Below, piece after piece: positions 17,044-26,800 of a DNA stretch of 64,000 bases (within the stretch, counting starts at the first letter, position 1; each line of letters begins with the position of its first letter). This stretch comes from an uncultured Prevotellaceae bacterium (lineage in GTDB: Bacteria > Bacteroidota > Bacteroidia > Bacteroidales > Bacteroidaceae). The stretch is from assembly GCA_947167515.1 (NCBI GenBank), contig CAMVIM010000020.1, positions 1 to 64,000 of the forward strand, read 5' to 3'. Position numbers and translations under genes: made by a program. The notes beneath the pieces are model-generated. The model did no database searches, had not been told where the DNA came from, and saw nothing but the letters and a program-made list of their open reading frames with translations.

Positions 17044-17904
17044 ATGGAACAAGATATTGATAGCTTAAAAAAGCAGGTTGACTATTTGCAGCACCAGCTG
17101 CACAAGCAAGAGAAGATGGCTTCTCTGGGCCTGCTCAGTGCTGGTATTGCTCATGAGATTCAGAACCCACTCAACTTCGTCATCAATTTCAGTAAAATGT
17201 CCGTGAAATTGCTTGATGACCTGCAGGAGGTGGTGGAAGAGTGTGCCGACAAACTTGATGAAGACGATGCAGCCGACCTCGAAGATATCTCTGCCGACCT
17301 CAAGGAGAATTTGGGGAAGATCCAGGAACATGGAGAGCGAGCCATCAGCATCATTCGTGGCATCTTGCTTCATAGTCGCGGAAAGGCAGGAGAGTTTCTC
17401 CCCACCGATGTGGGACAGTTGGTGCATGAGTATGTGTGGTTGAGTTATCATGCTATGCGTGCCAACGACAAGAGCTTCAATATCACCATTCAAGAAGACA
17501 TCCAAGAGGGTATGCCCAAAGTGATGGTTATTCCTCAGGACTTAAGCCGTGCGGTGCTCAATGTGATGAACAATGCCTGCTATACGGTGAAAGAACGAGC
17601 CAGTAAGGAGGTGGGAACTTACGTGCCGACCATTTCTGTGAAGGTGGCTTTGCGGCAGGATGGCGCCACGGGAGAACTCCGCATTGACATAAAGGACAAT
17701 GGTATGGGCATGACGAAGGAAGTGCAGGAGAGAATTTTCGAGAACTTCTTCACCACCAAACCAGCTGGTCAAGGAACAGGACTTGGCATGAGCATCACAT
17801 ACGACATCATCACCAAGAATCATGGAGGTCAGTTGCAGCTGGACTCAGAGGCTGGCGTGGGCACGACATTCTCTTTCACTATACCCGTAAAAATCACGAA
17901 ATGA
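17044..17904 (+). CDS. Soluble histidine kinase
   Basis: A 286-residue kinase with no membrane segment or sensor domain. It starts with a short coiled coil (residues 4-24), then an intact H box, LLSAGIAHEIQNPLNFVINF (His37). The catalytic domain has N box LNVMNNACYTVKERA, G1 DNGMGMTKE, F box FENFFTTKP and G2 GQGTGLGMSITYDI. It is probably the phosphate donor for the operon's receiver-phosphatase. It resembles the core of the preceding kinase and could form heterodimers with it. It is 54 bp after that gene, and its stop overlaps the next start (ATGA). Confidence 0.95.
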   Translation: MEQDIDSLKKQVDYLQHQLHKQEKMASLGLLSAGIAHEIQNPLNFVINFSKMSVKLLDDLQEVVEECADKLDEDDAADLEDISADLKENLGKIQEHGERAISIIRGILLHSRGKAGEFLPTDVGQLVHEYVWLSYHAMRANDKSFNITIQEDIQEGMPKVMVIPQDLSRAVLNVMNNACYTVKERASKEVGTYVPTISVKVALRQDGATGELRIDIKDNGMGMTKEVQERIFENFFTTKPAGQGTGLGMSITYDIITKNHGGQLQLDSEAGVGTTFSFTIPVKITK

Positions 17905-20255
17905 GCATAATAAGATACATATTAACTCTGGTGTTTGGTCTCTATTCCTTTGTTTTATGTGCACAGGATGTGAGTGTATATGAGAAAGCCCTTGAGGCGT
18001 ATGAGTTTGGGCACTTTGAACAGGTCGATTCCCTCTTGAAAGGCGTGGCAGATGAATTGAAGGGAGAAAGTAGGGTCAATGCCTATCGCCTGTTGGCATT
18101 GAGTAATCTGAACATGGATAGGCAAGGTGAGGCAGAACAATATGTGGCTCAGTTGCTGAGTATTGACCCATACTATAAAGCATATAATGATGCGCCCCGT
18201 TTTGCTGATATGGTGGAAAGTATGAAGGGTGGTAAGAGTGCCACCATCTACACGGCCTCACAACAGGCTGAGTCGTTGGAGGAAGCCCCTGTACCAGTCA
18301 CGCTTATCACAGAAGAGATGATTCACCGCACAGGAGTGAGAACGCTGAAAGAAGCGCTGATTACTTTTGTGCCTGGCATGACGGATGTGGCCAGCAATGA
18401 AGAGATGAACATCGCCATGCGAGGTGTCTTCTCTTCCAGTCAGGAGAAGATTCTCATCCTTCTGAATGGTCATCGCCTCAACAGTTATTCCACCAATGCG
18501 GCCACACCCGACTACAGCATGAGCCTTGAAAAAGTGAAACAGATAGAGGTGTTGCGAGGTCCTGCTTCGTCCATCTACGGTGGTGTTGCCCTCACAGGTG
18601 TGGTCAACATCATCACGAAGGCTGGCTCTGATGTAGATGGTGTGAAAGTCAAGGGGACTGTGGGTAACTATGGGCAATTGAAAGGAGACATTCTCTTCGG
18701 TAAACGCTACATGGGGTTAGACGTTTTTGTATGGGGTAGTATCTACAATAGCACGGGTGAGAAACGATTCATTGAAGGTTCAAAAGAAGTACAACCCTAC
18801 TCTATTCTTCCTTGCGAAGGCAATATGTTGATAGGTGCCTACAACCGAAAGCCCACCTATGACCTTGGATTTTGCCTGAGTTACAACACTATCCATGTCC
18901 TCTACAACAGACGTTTTGCCAAGTCTGTTCCTTCCCTGGCACTTAGTAGCGGCTTCACACCTTATTCCTATGAAAAATACCTGAAATGGAACGGCAATGC
19001 CCCTGGTAATGCCGTGGCTTCTCAGCATATAGAATTGAGCTACAGCGATAAAAAGAATGGCTTCTCATGGTTGGGCACAGTCTTTTTTGATAGTCAATCG
19101 CAACAGCGGCTTCAGGTGGTGGGCGATACCGTGCCTGACCTTGAAGACTTCACCACCATCTACCCTTATCGGGATGCCCCTGGTGTTAGAATGGATAAGG
19201 GAGGATTCCAATGTGTGTCTTGGGACGAATACACAACGGGCGTGAAAGCGTTGGGCGGCTATGAATACCACTTTGGCAAGTCACAGCGAGGTAGCATCCT
19301 GTTAGGTGGTGAGTACAACCATTTCACCCTCAATCATTCCTCCTATTTCGAAGGAGTGAATTACTATGAAATCATCAAGACATTCCACGATGAGAAAGAA
19401 CTCCAAAGAGGAGAAGAGGAAGGAGCAGATGTATTCCTGCAGGTCAAGCACTTCTTGGGGAAGCAATTCCTCATGAATGCAGGCATTCGTTATGATTATA
19501 AGAAACGTCGTCTGGGCAAGACACTTAACGAGATTTCACCTCGTCTTGCGTTCATTTACAACAATCCTCTTTTTCAAGTCAAGATGAGTTATGCCCGTTC
19601 TTTCGTTGATGCCCCCTACTTTTATCGAAGCAATACGCTTGATGTGGAATATGGTTGGGAAGGCCTGCAACCTGAAATTCTGAACTCTATCCAACTCTCG
19701 CTCTTGAGCAATGGAACCTTGCTCAAGGGACTGCTTCTCGATGTCAACTTCTTCTATAATAATGCCACCGACTTCATCACTTACGATGGAAATATGGCGT
19801 TCAATGCAGGTAAACTGAAGACTGGTGGTGTGGAATTGGTTGCAAAGTACAATCTGAAACGATTGATGGCTGAAGTGAATTGCACCATGCAGACGGTGCT
19901 TGACGAAGAAGACTACTACAATGTGGACGGGAAAAAAATGCTCAACATTCCTCCATTCAAGGTCAACGCCATTCTTTCCTATGAAATCCTCAAAAATTTG
20001 AGCCTCTACACCAAGGCGGATATCACCACCGCGCAGTCGTCAGCATTCGTCTCGTTCATGGGCGAGAGGGAAATGATTGCAGTTCCAGCCCGTTGCCTTT
20101 TCGACGTTGGCGGACATTATTGTTACCATACTCTCGATTGCTCTGTTAACGTTCATAATCTATTGAATCACAAATATGTACAAGGTGGTGGAAGCGTTGC
20201 ACCTATGATGCAGGAAGGACGCTGGTTCACCACAAGCGTGGCATATAAATTCTAA
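17901..20255 (+). CDS. TonB-dependent receptor with N-terminal TPR-like extension
   Basis: A 784-residue outer-membrane protein. Signal peptide 1-21 (SFVLCAQ). Residues about 25-110 are helical and TPR-like (YEKALEAYEFGHFEQVDSLL, then RVNAYRLLALSNLNMDRQGE), in place of the usual carboxypeptidase-regulatory or signalling domain. The plug domain follows (about 125-235; TLKEALITFVPGM, IEVLRGPASSIYGG, GVVNIITKAG), then a 22-strand barrel ending in the aromatic tail SVAYKF. It is likely to import or sense a ligand, perhaps the product of the next gene. It is translationally coupled to the upstream kinase. Confidence 0.93.
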   Translation: MSIIRYILTLVFGLYSFVLCAQDVSVYEKALEAYEFGHFEQVDSLLKGVADELKGESRVNAYRLLALSNLNMDRQGEAEQYVAQLLSIDPYYKAYNDAPRFADMVESMKGGKSATIYTASQQAESLEEAPVPVTLITEEMIHRTGVRTLKEALITFVPGMTDVASNEEMNIAMRGVFSSSQEKILILLNGHRLNSYSTNAATPDYSMSLEKVKQIEVLRGPASSIYGGVALTGVVNIITKAGSDVDGVKVKGTVGNYGQLKGDILFGKRYMGLDVFVWGSIYNSTGEKRFIEGSKEVQPYSILPCEGNMLIGAYNRKPTYDLGFCLSYNTIHVLYNRRFAKSVPSLALSSGFTPYSYEKYLKWNGNAPGNAVASQHIELSYSDKKNGFSWLGTVFFDSQSQQRLQVVGDTVPDLEDFTTIYPYRDAPGVRMDKGGFQCVSWDEYTTGVKALGGYEYHFGKSQRGSILLGGEYNHFTLNHSSYFEGVNYYEIIKTFHDEKELQRGEEEGADVFLQVKHFLGKQFLMNAGIRYDYKKRRLGKTLNEISPRLAFIYNNPLFQVKMSYARSFVDAPYFYRSNTLDVEYGWEGLQPEILNSIQLSLLSNGTLLKGLLLDVNFFYNNATDFITYDGNMAFNAGKLKTGGVELVAKYNLKRLMAEVNCTMQTVLDEEDYYNVDGKKMLNIPPFKVNAILSYEILKNLSLYTKADITTAQSSAFVSFMGEREMIAVPARCLFDVGGHYCYHTLDCSVNVHNLLNHKYVQGGGSVAPMMQEGRWFTTSVAYKF

Positions 20256-20262
20256 TAATCTC

Positions 20263-22704
20263 ATGAAATCATACTATGACTCTCTCGTCCGGAAAATTGC
20301 GACAAACATTGCGCAAACGCCGGATAAAACCGCTTATCGTATTAACAGACAGGCAACCACCTTCGCAGAGATGGATCAGATGGCATCCAGCATCGCTACC
20401 GCCATTGTCAAGGCATTGCCTACTGATGCCGAAACCAGGGAGCGTCCTATACGAATAGGCATCTTGTTACCCCGTGACACCCATTTCATTTCTTGCATTT
20501 GGGCATGTGTCAAGTTGGGCTGCGCATACGTTCCCATCGATATTGCCACTCCACATGAACGTCTGAACTTCATTCTTGGCGATTCAGAAATGGATTTCCT
20601 TATCAATGCTGGCAATTTGCCCGATCTCATCAAAACCCCAGCACGGACCACATTGCCTTGTTTCCATAAGGAGATGTCAGAAGCCTATCTCATCTATACT
20701 TCTGGCACTACAGGCAATCCCAAGGGGGTGTCGCAAACCTACCGGACCATCACCAACTATATGCAGCGTGCCGTTCAGCCCGATGACTTCCACGTGACCG
20801 ACCACTCCATCGTGTTGCAATTCGCCAGCATCAACTTCGACGTGTCCGTCATGGAGATTTTCGTTTCCTTGTACGCCGGAGCCACTTGTGTGATTGCTCA
20901 AGTTGACGACAAGCATGATGTCAAAAAACTATATCATCTGCTCAAGTCCGAGAAGGTCACTTTCTGCTATCTTCCACCTTCTTTGCTGGCAATGTTCCCT
21001 GACTTCAACCTTCCTGACCTCGAAACCCTTTCGGCAGGTGGTGAAGCCATTCCCCACAGCCTTATTCAGAAAATAGTGGGGCATTATCCTTTCCGATTCG
21101 TCAATGGTTACGGACCAACCGAATCCTTCTATGCCACCACCTACGTCATTCCCGACGAGCAACATTGGCGCTGTATTGGAAAACCTGTTCCAGGGGTAGT
21201 GGGCTATGTGGTGGACAAGCAGTTGAAGCCTGTCTCTCCTGGTGAACAAGGCGAACTTCTATTAGGAGGAAATCAACTTTGCAATGGTTACTGGAAACGT
21301 CCGGACCTGAACGAAAAACTCTTCTTCAGCAACCCCTTTGAGGAGACCCGAGAGGCAGCACCACGTCTTTACCATACAGGTGACATCGTCACACTCAATG
21401 ACGATGGTTCTTATGACTATATAGGCCGTATGGACTCACAAGTGAAACTGCGTGGTTATCGCATTGAACTGGAGGAAATCACCACCTGCTTGGAACATCA
21501 TCCTCGTGTGCGTCGGGCTTTTACTCGCATCGAGCAATTGGGTAAGGAGCAACAGTTAGTTGTTTATGTCAGCACAGAAGACCACAATTCAGACCTCTCT
21601 GACATTCAGGCGTACGCAAAGCTGCATCTACCTCCTTATATGATGCCCGTCTTTTGGAATCACGTCGATTCTTTCGGATTGAATATCAATGGTAAGATAG
21701 AGAAAAGCTTGTTGAAGAACAAGGCATGGATTGTCAGTATGCCCAACAAGGATCCCCTTTCCAATTTCCAACGCATTCTCATGAATGAGGTAGCACGAAT
21801 CTTGGGCGTGGAAAGTGTCAACATTGATCTTGACCTTATTGATGAAGTGGGATTAACCTCCTTGCAGATCATGCAAGTCCCTGCTGACCTTGATTCCAGC
21901 GGATTCACTTGTACCGTCGATGAGATATACCGTTACCGCACCATTCGCCGCATCGCCGATAACCATCTCTACCGAATATCCTGGTGGTATAATGATCCAG
22001 CAGAGCATCCCGAACGGCCCGTCATCATCTTCATCTGCGGTTATCCGCATTTTGCTTACAATGAGGACTTGGTACAGCAATTCGTCGATAAATACAATGT
22101 TTTCGTCATCGAAGGTTTCCACAACATCTTCTGCTTTGAGTTGGATATCACCACCCCCCTTCTTGTGGAGATTTACAAACTCATTGTGAAACCCGTTCTG
22201 GAACAGTACCGAGTGGTGGCATACATGGGCTATTGCATGGGAGGCGAACAAGCCCTTGTGGTGGCACACGACCTTCACAACGACAGCGACCATAAACCCC
22301 ACGTCATTATTGTGGATGGAGAAATACGTCGTGACAAAGACCCCGACCACTACATTGCCCTACGATGGCCTGTCTTCACCGATGAGCAGAACGAAATGCG
22401 CCGTCAACTTGATGTAACTCTCTTTGCCACCTTCCCTGACGAGAAAATCTACAACGGCCCTGTTGCCTCCTTCCTTTGTCGCTATTTCGATGAGCAACAA
22501 GCCTGGACCGCTGAAGAACAGAAGGAGATTCCTGAATATAAGATGGACATCTATCGTCAACGTTTCCGTGATATGGCAGATATTTGGCGCAGTGACTATC
22601 CCAATGCAGACATCATCACCATTGAAGGTAGCCACTATACTTGCATGCATAACCCCGAATGCCTCAAGACGGTGTCGGACTATGTGCATACGCATTGCCT
22701 CTAA
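20263..22704 (+). CDS. Single-module NRPS-like enzyme (A-T-TE) with Cys thioesterase
   Basis: An 813-residue enzyme. The adenylation domain (1-490) has all core motifs: YTSGTTGNPKGV, FDVSVMEIF, NGYGPTE, YHTGDIV, GRMDSQVKLRGYRIELEEI and NGKIEK. A carrier domain (about 505-580) has the phosphopantetheine Ser533 in DEVGLTSLQIMQ. The thioesterase (about 590-813) has GYCMGG with Cys658 where Ser is usual, and a His in GSHYTCMHNP. There is no condensation domain. It should activate an amino or keto acid and release it as a thioester-derived product or self-condensed dimer. The pocket start D-V-M resembles DltA-type ligases, hinting at a small substrate. Last gene of the operon, 7 bp after the receptor. 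Confidence 0.93.
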   Translation: MKSYYDSLVRKIATNIAQTPDKTAYRINRQATTFAEMDQMASSIATAIVKALPTDAETRERPIRIGILLPRDTHFISCIWACVKLGCAYVPIDIATPHERLNFILGDSEMDFLINAGNLPDLIKTPARTTLPCFHKEMSEAYLIYTSGTTGNPKGVSQTYRTITNYMQRAVQPDDFHVTDHSIVLQFASINFDVSVMEIFVSLYAGATCVIAQVDDKHDVKKLYHLLKSEKVTFCYLPPSLLAMFPDFNLPDLETLSAGGEAIPHSLIQKIVGHYPFRFVNGYGPTESFYATTYVIPDEQHWRCIGKPVPGVVGYVVDKQLKPVSPGEQGELLLGGNQLCNGYWKRPDLNEKLFFSNPFEETREAAPRLYHTGDIVTLNDDGSYDYIGRMDSQVKLRGYRIELEEITTCLEHHPRVRRAFTRIEQLGKEQQLVVYVSTEDHNSDLSDIQAYAKLHLPPYMMPVFWNHVDSFGLNINGKIEKSLLKNKAWIVSMPNKDPLSNFQRILMNEVARILGVESVNIDLDLIDEVGLTSLQIMQVPADLDSSGFTCTVDEIYRYRTIRRIADNHLYRISWWYNDPAEHPERPVIIFICGYPHFAYNEDLVQQFVDKYNVFVIEGFHNIFCFELDITTPLLVEIYKLIVKPVLEQYRVVAYMGYCMGGEQALVVAHDLHNDSDHKPHVIIVDGEIRRDKDPDHYIALRWPVFTDEQNEMRRQLDVTLFATFPDEKIYNGPVASFLCRYFDEQQAWTAEEQKEIPEYKMDIYRQRFRDMADIWRSDYPNADIITIEGSHYTCMHNPECLKTVSDYVHTHCL

Positions 22705-22706
22705 GT

Positions 22707-22772
22707 CGAGGTCGTCGACATCGATTTACCGACATCGACGACCTCGGCGAATCGACCTCGACGAGGTCGATT
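22707..22772. repeat. Nested CGACCTCG palindromes after the NRPS gene
   Basis: A 12-bp inverted repeat (22707-22718 with 22735-22746, CGAGGTCGTCGA and complement) is followed at once by an 11-bp palindrome around 22761 (22750-22760 with 22762-22772). Both use the CGACCTCG word. They begin three bases after the NRPS stop codon. There is no T-run, so this is not an ordinary terminator. Confidence 0.85.
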
Positions 22773-22846
22773 TGCAGGAAGTGTAAGAATCGGGGATGCG
22801 ACTCTTTCACACCGTCAATACTGAATACCCCAGCGTACTATCTGAG

Positions 22847-22900
22847 AAATAAAAGAAAGGCAAGGACTTGATTGCTCAAGTCCTTGCCTTTCTTTTATTT
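22847..22900. terminator. Bidirectional 25-bp perfect hairpin
   Basis: Arms 22847-22871 and 22876-22900 are perfectly complementary with a TTGC loop. They have a GC-rich core and A-rich then T-rich flanks, so the hairpin works as an intrinsic terminator on both strands. It separates the six-gene operon from the convergent ddh gene. Confidence 0.9.
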
Positions 22901-22955
22901 ATGACTTGTCGGCACATCCTTTCGGATATGCAAACTTTCTTCTCCTTACTCCTTG

Positions 22956-23855
22956 TTACACGAGGTGGCGGATGAGTTCCTCCTTGTCGCCACAGAGCAT
23001 GTCGATGACAGGAATCTCAATCATGGTGTAGGCACCAGGTTGCTGCTTGAGCGAAGCGCGAGCCACGTTGACGAGCACCTGGGCAGTAAGGGCGGGGTTG
23101 TTAATCTTCATGTCGAACTCGAAGAGCTGGTTGTGGGTCTTGCCCGACACACCCTTGCGCACAAGGTTGACACCGTGACCCACATCATTGAGGGCATCTA
23201 CACAAGGAACCTGCTGCACGTGAGTTTCATCATTCACGAAGTAAGGGTCAGCCTTGATGGCTGCCTCCACTTGCTTGAAGTCGGCACCATCCTCCAGTTC
23301 CACATACACCATGCGGCGATGGATGCCAGTACCCACGGGAATGGTCATGGAGAGCGCGTCTTTCACGCCCTCAATGGCGCGCACAGCCACTGAGTGACCC
23401 ATGGAGCGGCCTGGACCAAAGTTGGTGTAACTGATGCCCTTGGGGGCAAGGCTCTCCATGAGCGAGCGCACGATGGAGTCAGAGCCGGGGTCCCAGCCTG
23501 CCGAGATGATGCTCACGGCATTGTTGGCCTTGGCCACAGCACTGAGCGAACGACGCAGGTCAACAATCTGTGTGTGGATGTCGAACGAATCGACGGTGTT
23601 GATGCCGAGGGCGAGGCACTGCTTGGCATACTCCTCCACCTTGCGAGTGGGAGTGGCGAGGATGGCCACCTGCACGTCCTTCAGTTCGGCAATGTTCTTC
23701 ACTACTGGATAGTCTGCCAGTTCGGCGGGTTTGTTCTGGTCGCCATTGCGGCGCACCACACCCACGCACTCCATGTCTGTCGATGCCTCGATGGCCTCGA
23801 GTGCATACTTGCCAATGTTGCCATAACCAACGATGGCCACTTTGATTTTTGCCAT
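22956..23855 (-). CDS. ddh: meso-Diaminopimelate dehydrogenase
   Basis: A 299-residue NADPH-dependent enzyme that makes meso-diaminopimelate in one step from tetrahydrodipicolinate, for lysine and peptidoglycan. It has an N-terminal Rossmann motif VAIVGYGNIGKYAL and the substrate-binding region SIISAGWDPGSDSIVRSL. FGPGRSMGHSVAVRAIEGV and GTGIHRRMVYVELEDG are characteristic of the family. Length is close to the usual 300-330. dapB at 53899-54654 supplies its substrate. It is 21 bp downstream of secDF on the same strand. Confidence 0.95.
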   Translation of the reverse strand: MAKIKVAIVGYGNIGKYALEAIEASTDMECVGVVRRNGDQNKPAELADYPVVKNIAELKDVQVAILATPTRKVEEYAKQCLALGINTVDSFDIHTQIVDLRRSLSAVAKANNAVSIISAGWDPGSDSIVRSLMESLAPKGISYTNFGPGRSMGHSVAVRAIEGVKDALSMTIPVGTGIHRRMVYVELEDGADFKQVEAAIKADPYFVNDETHVQQVPCVDALNDVGHGVNLVRKGVSGKTHNQLFEFDMKINNPALTAQVLVNVARASLKQQPGAYTMIEIPVIDMLCGDKEELIRHLV

Positions 23856-23876
23856 AATGAATTTGTGTTGTTTCGT

Positions 23877-26800
23877 TTATTCTTGCTCTTCTTCAGCCTC
23901 TTTGATGCGGGCACCCATGACGAGGTATGCCGTAGGAGCCGCGATGAAGAGGGACGAACTGGTACCGATGATGACGCCGAGCATCATGGCAAACGCGAAG
24001 GCGCGGATGCTGTCGCCGCCCAGCACGAAGATGACGAGCAGGACGATGAACGTAGATACTGACGTGTTGATGGTACGAGCGAGGGTACTGTTCAGGGCAT
24101 CGTTGAAGATGCGCTGACGGTCGCGCTTCGGATAGTTCTTGAACACCTCACGGATACGGTCGAAGATGACCACCTTGTCGTTGATGGAGTAACCAATCAC
24201 CGTCAGGATGGCACCGATGAAGGTCTGGTCAACCTCAAGCGAGAATCCAATCCAGCCGTAGCAGAGGGAGAACATGCCAATGACGAGCACGGTGTCGAGC
24301 GTCAAAGCCACGATGGAACCGACTGAGTAGGCCACATTGCGGAAACGGATGAGGATATAGACGAAGATGACCGCAATGGCGAAGAGTACGGAGAGGATGG
24401 CACCGCGCAGGATGTCGGATGCAATGGCCGGACCCACCTTCTGTGAAGAAACGATGGAGCCGCCGGCACGGTCGTCACGGTCGAGGAAGGCTTCTTCCGA
24501 CACCGTCTTATCGACCATTCCGCCATCGACGAATGCCTGATAGAGCAACGACTCAATCTGTGCGTCGGCCTCTGAACTGTTATCGTTGATGTTGAAGTTG
24601 GTTGATACACGCACGTTGTTGCCTTCTGTACCCAGAGCGATGACAGTCACGTTGATGGCCTCGCCATCGGGGTTGTTGGCCTCAAACTGCTTCACGATGG
24701 CTTCTTTCACAGCCTCTGGCTCCACCTGCTTCACAAACTCAACTTTGTAGTTGCGGCCACCTGTGAAGTCGATGGACTGGCTCAAACCACGAATGGCGAA
24801 ACTAACGAGTGCCACTGCCAGGAAAATGCCGAAGGCAATGAACGACTTCTTGTAGTTGCCCATGAAGTTGTACTTCGTGTCCTTCATCATGTTCTGCGAC
24901 CACTTGGTGGTGAACTTGAGGTCCTGCCACTTGCCACGGTCGAGGAAGTGCTCGTAGGCAATGCGAGTCAGCCAAACGGCAGTGAAGAAGGAGCAGACGA
25001 TACCGATGATGAGGGTGGTGGCGAAGCCCTTGATGGGGCCTGTGCCGAAGTTATAAAGGATAACACCCGTGAGGATGGTCGTCACGTTGGAGTCGAAGAT
25101 GGCCGAGAAAGCGTTGCTGTAACCGGCTGCCACGGCTGCCGCTATGTTCTTGCCGGAGCGCATCTCTTCCTTCGTGCGCTCGTAGATGAGCACGTTGGCA
25201 TCGACGGCCATACCGAGGGTGAGCACCATACCGGCAATGCCCGACATGGTCAGTGCTGCTCCCAGCGATGTGAGGATGCCGAAGGAGAAGAAGAAGTTGA
25301 GCATGAGGGCGCAGTTGGCCACCATGCCTTCGCGCACACCGTACATGAGCACCATGTAGAGCATCAGCACGATGAAGGCCACGATGCAGGAGATGAAGCC
25401 TGCCTGAATGGACTGAGCACCGAGGGTAGGACCAACGATGTCTTCCTGAATGATGCTGGCAGGAGCGGGCATCTTACCCGACTGCAGCACATTGGCCAAG
25501 TCTTTGGTCTCGGTGGTGGTGAAACTACCAGAAATCTGAGTGCTGCCACCGTCAATCTTGTTCATCACGTTAGGTGCGCTATACACGAGATTGTCGAGCA
25601 CCACGGCCACGCAATGGTTCACGTTGGCCTCGGTCAGGGCAGCCCACTTGCGGGCACCTTCCGTGTTCATCTTCATGGTCACGACAGGGTTGCCATACTG
25701 GTCGAACTCATCCTTGGCCTCTGTCACCACCTCGCCTTCGAGCGGTGCGCGACCGTTCTGGCCTGTGGTGCGGATGGCATAGAGTTCAAAGATTTTGCCA
25801 GCCTTGTCCATTGCCTTCACGCCCCACTTGAGGGAGAGGTCGGCTGGGAATATTTGCTTGGCTGTCTCTGAATGGAGGAGAGCGTTAATCTCGGCAGTGT
25901 CGAGAGCCTGTGCCAGACCCACCATACAACCGCGCTGTGCGCCTGTGGGCTGCAGCATGGCGAAGAGCGGATTCTCCTTCTTGGCCTCTTCGGTAGCCTT
26001 GGCGGAAGCAGCCTTGTCCTTGTTGTCGCCCTTGTTCATCTGAGCCAACACGCTGGCTGCACTCTTGGCGCTGTCAGCCTTTTCAGCCTCTGCTGCTTGT
26101 GCTACAGTTTCAGTTGCTGCAGCAGTTGTGTCAGCCTTCACCGAGTCAGCCTGTACCTCAGTGCCTCCGTTACGGAGAGCTGCATTGAGCTGAGAGAGGT
26201 AGGGCGTCACCTGAGGAGCATCGTAAGTCTCCCAGAACTCGAGGTTTGCGCTACCCTGAAGAAGCTTACGCACACGCTCTGGCTCCTTGATACCAGGAAG
26301 TTCCACCATGATGCGGCCGCTCTGGCCCTCAATCTTCTGGATGTTGGGCTGAACCACACCGAAGCGGTCGATACGGGTGCGGAGCACGAGGAAGGAGTTG
26401 TCCACTGCCTCGTCCACGCTCTTGCGGAGCACTTTCTCCACGTCGGCATCGCTGCTGTTGGTGTTCACCTGGCCTTTCAGCTGCTGGGTGGCGAAGATAG
26501 TCGCAAGCGGCTTACCCGGAGCGTTCTTTTTATAGGCCTTGACAAAAAGTGTGATGAAATCGCTCTGACTTTCTTGTGCTTCCTTGGCTGCTTCGTCAAC
26601 AGACTTGAGGAAAGCTTCGTCAGTTTTGTGGTCTGCTAACGCCTTTACCACCTCAGGCACACTCACTTCGAGAATGACGTTCATACCGCCTTTCAGGTCA
26701 AGACCAAGACCGATGGCAGTTTCGCGGCAATCCTTCAGCGTGTAGTTGCCCAGGTAGAATGGAGTCGTGTTCAACGAGTCCAGATAAAGCTCTGCTTCCT

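Noticed and set aside
20263..22704. D-alanine ligase DltA of a teichoic-acid type system
   Set aside because: The adenylation pocket start resembles DltA, but the protein continues into a fused carrier and thioesterase domain, and no DltB or DltD is present.
22659..22871. A 70-codon plus-strand ORF across the NRPS end
   Set aside because: It mostly overlaps the NRPS frame, the palindromes and the terminator stem, and has no plausible start.
24948..25871. A 307-codon open frame on the plus strand
   Set aside because: Antisense to secDF and rich in His, Gly and Glu, as expected from complementing membrane-protein codons.
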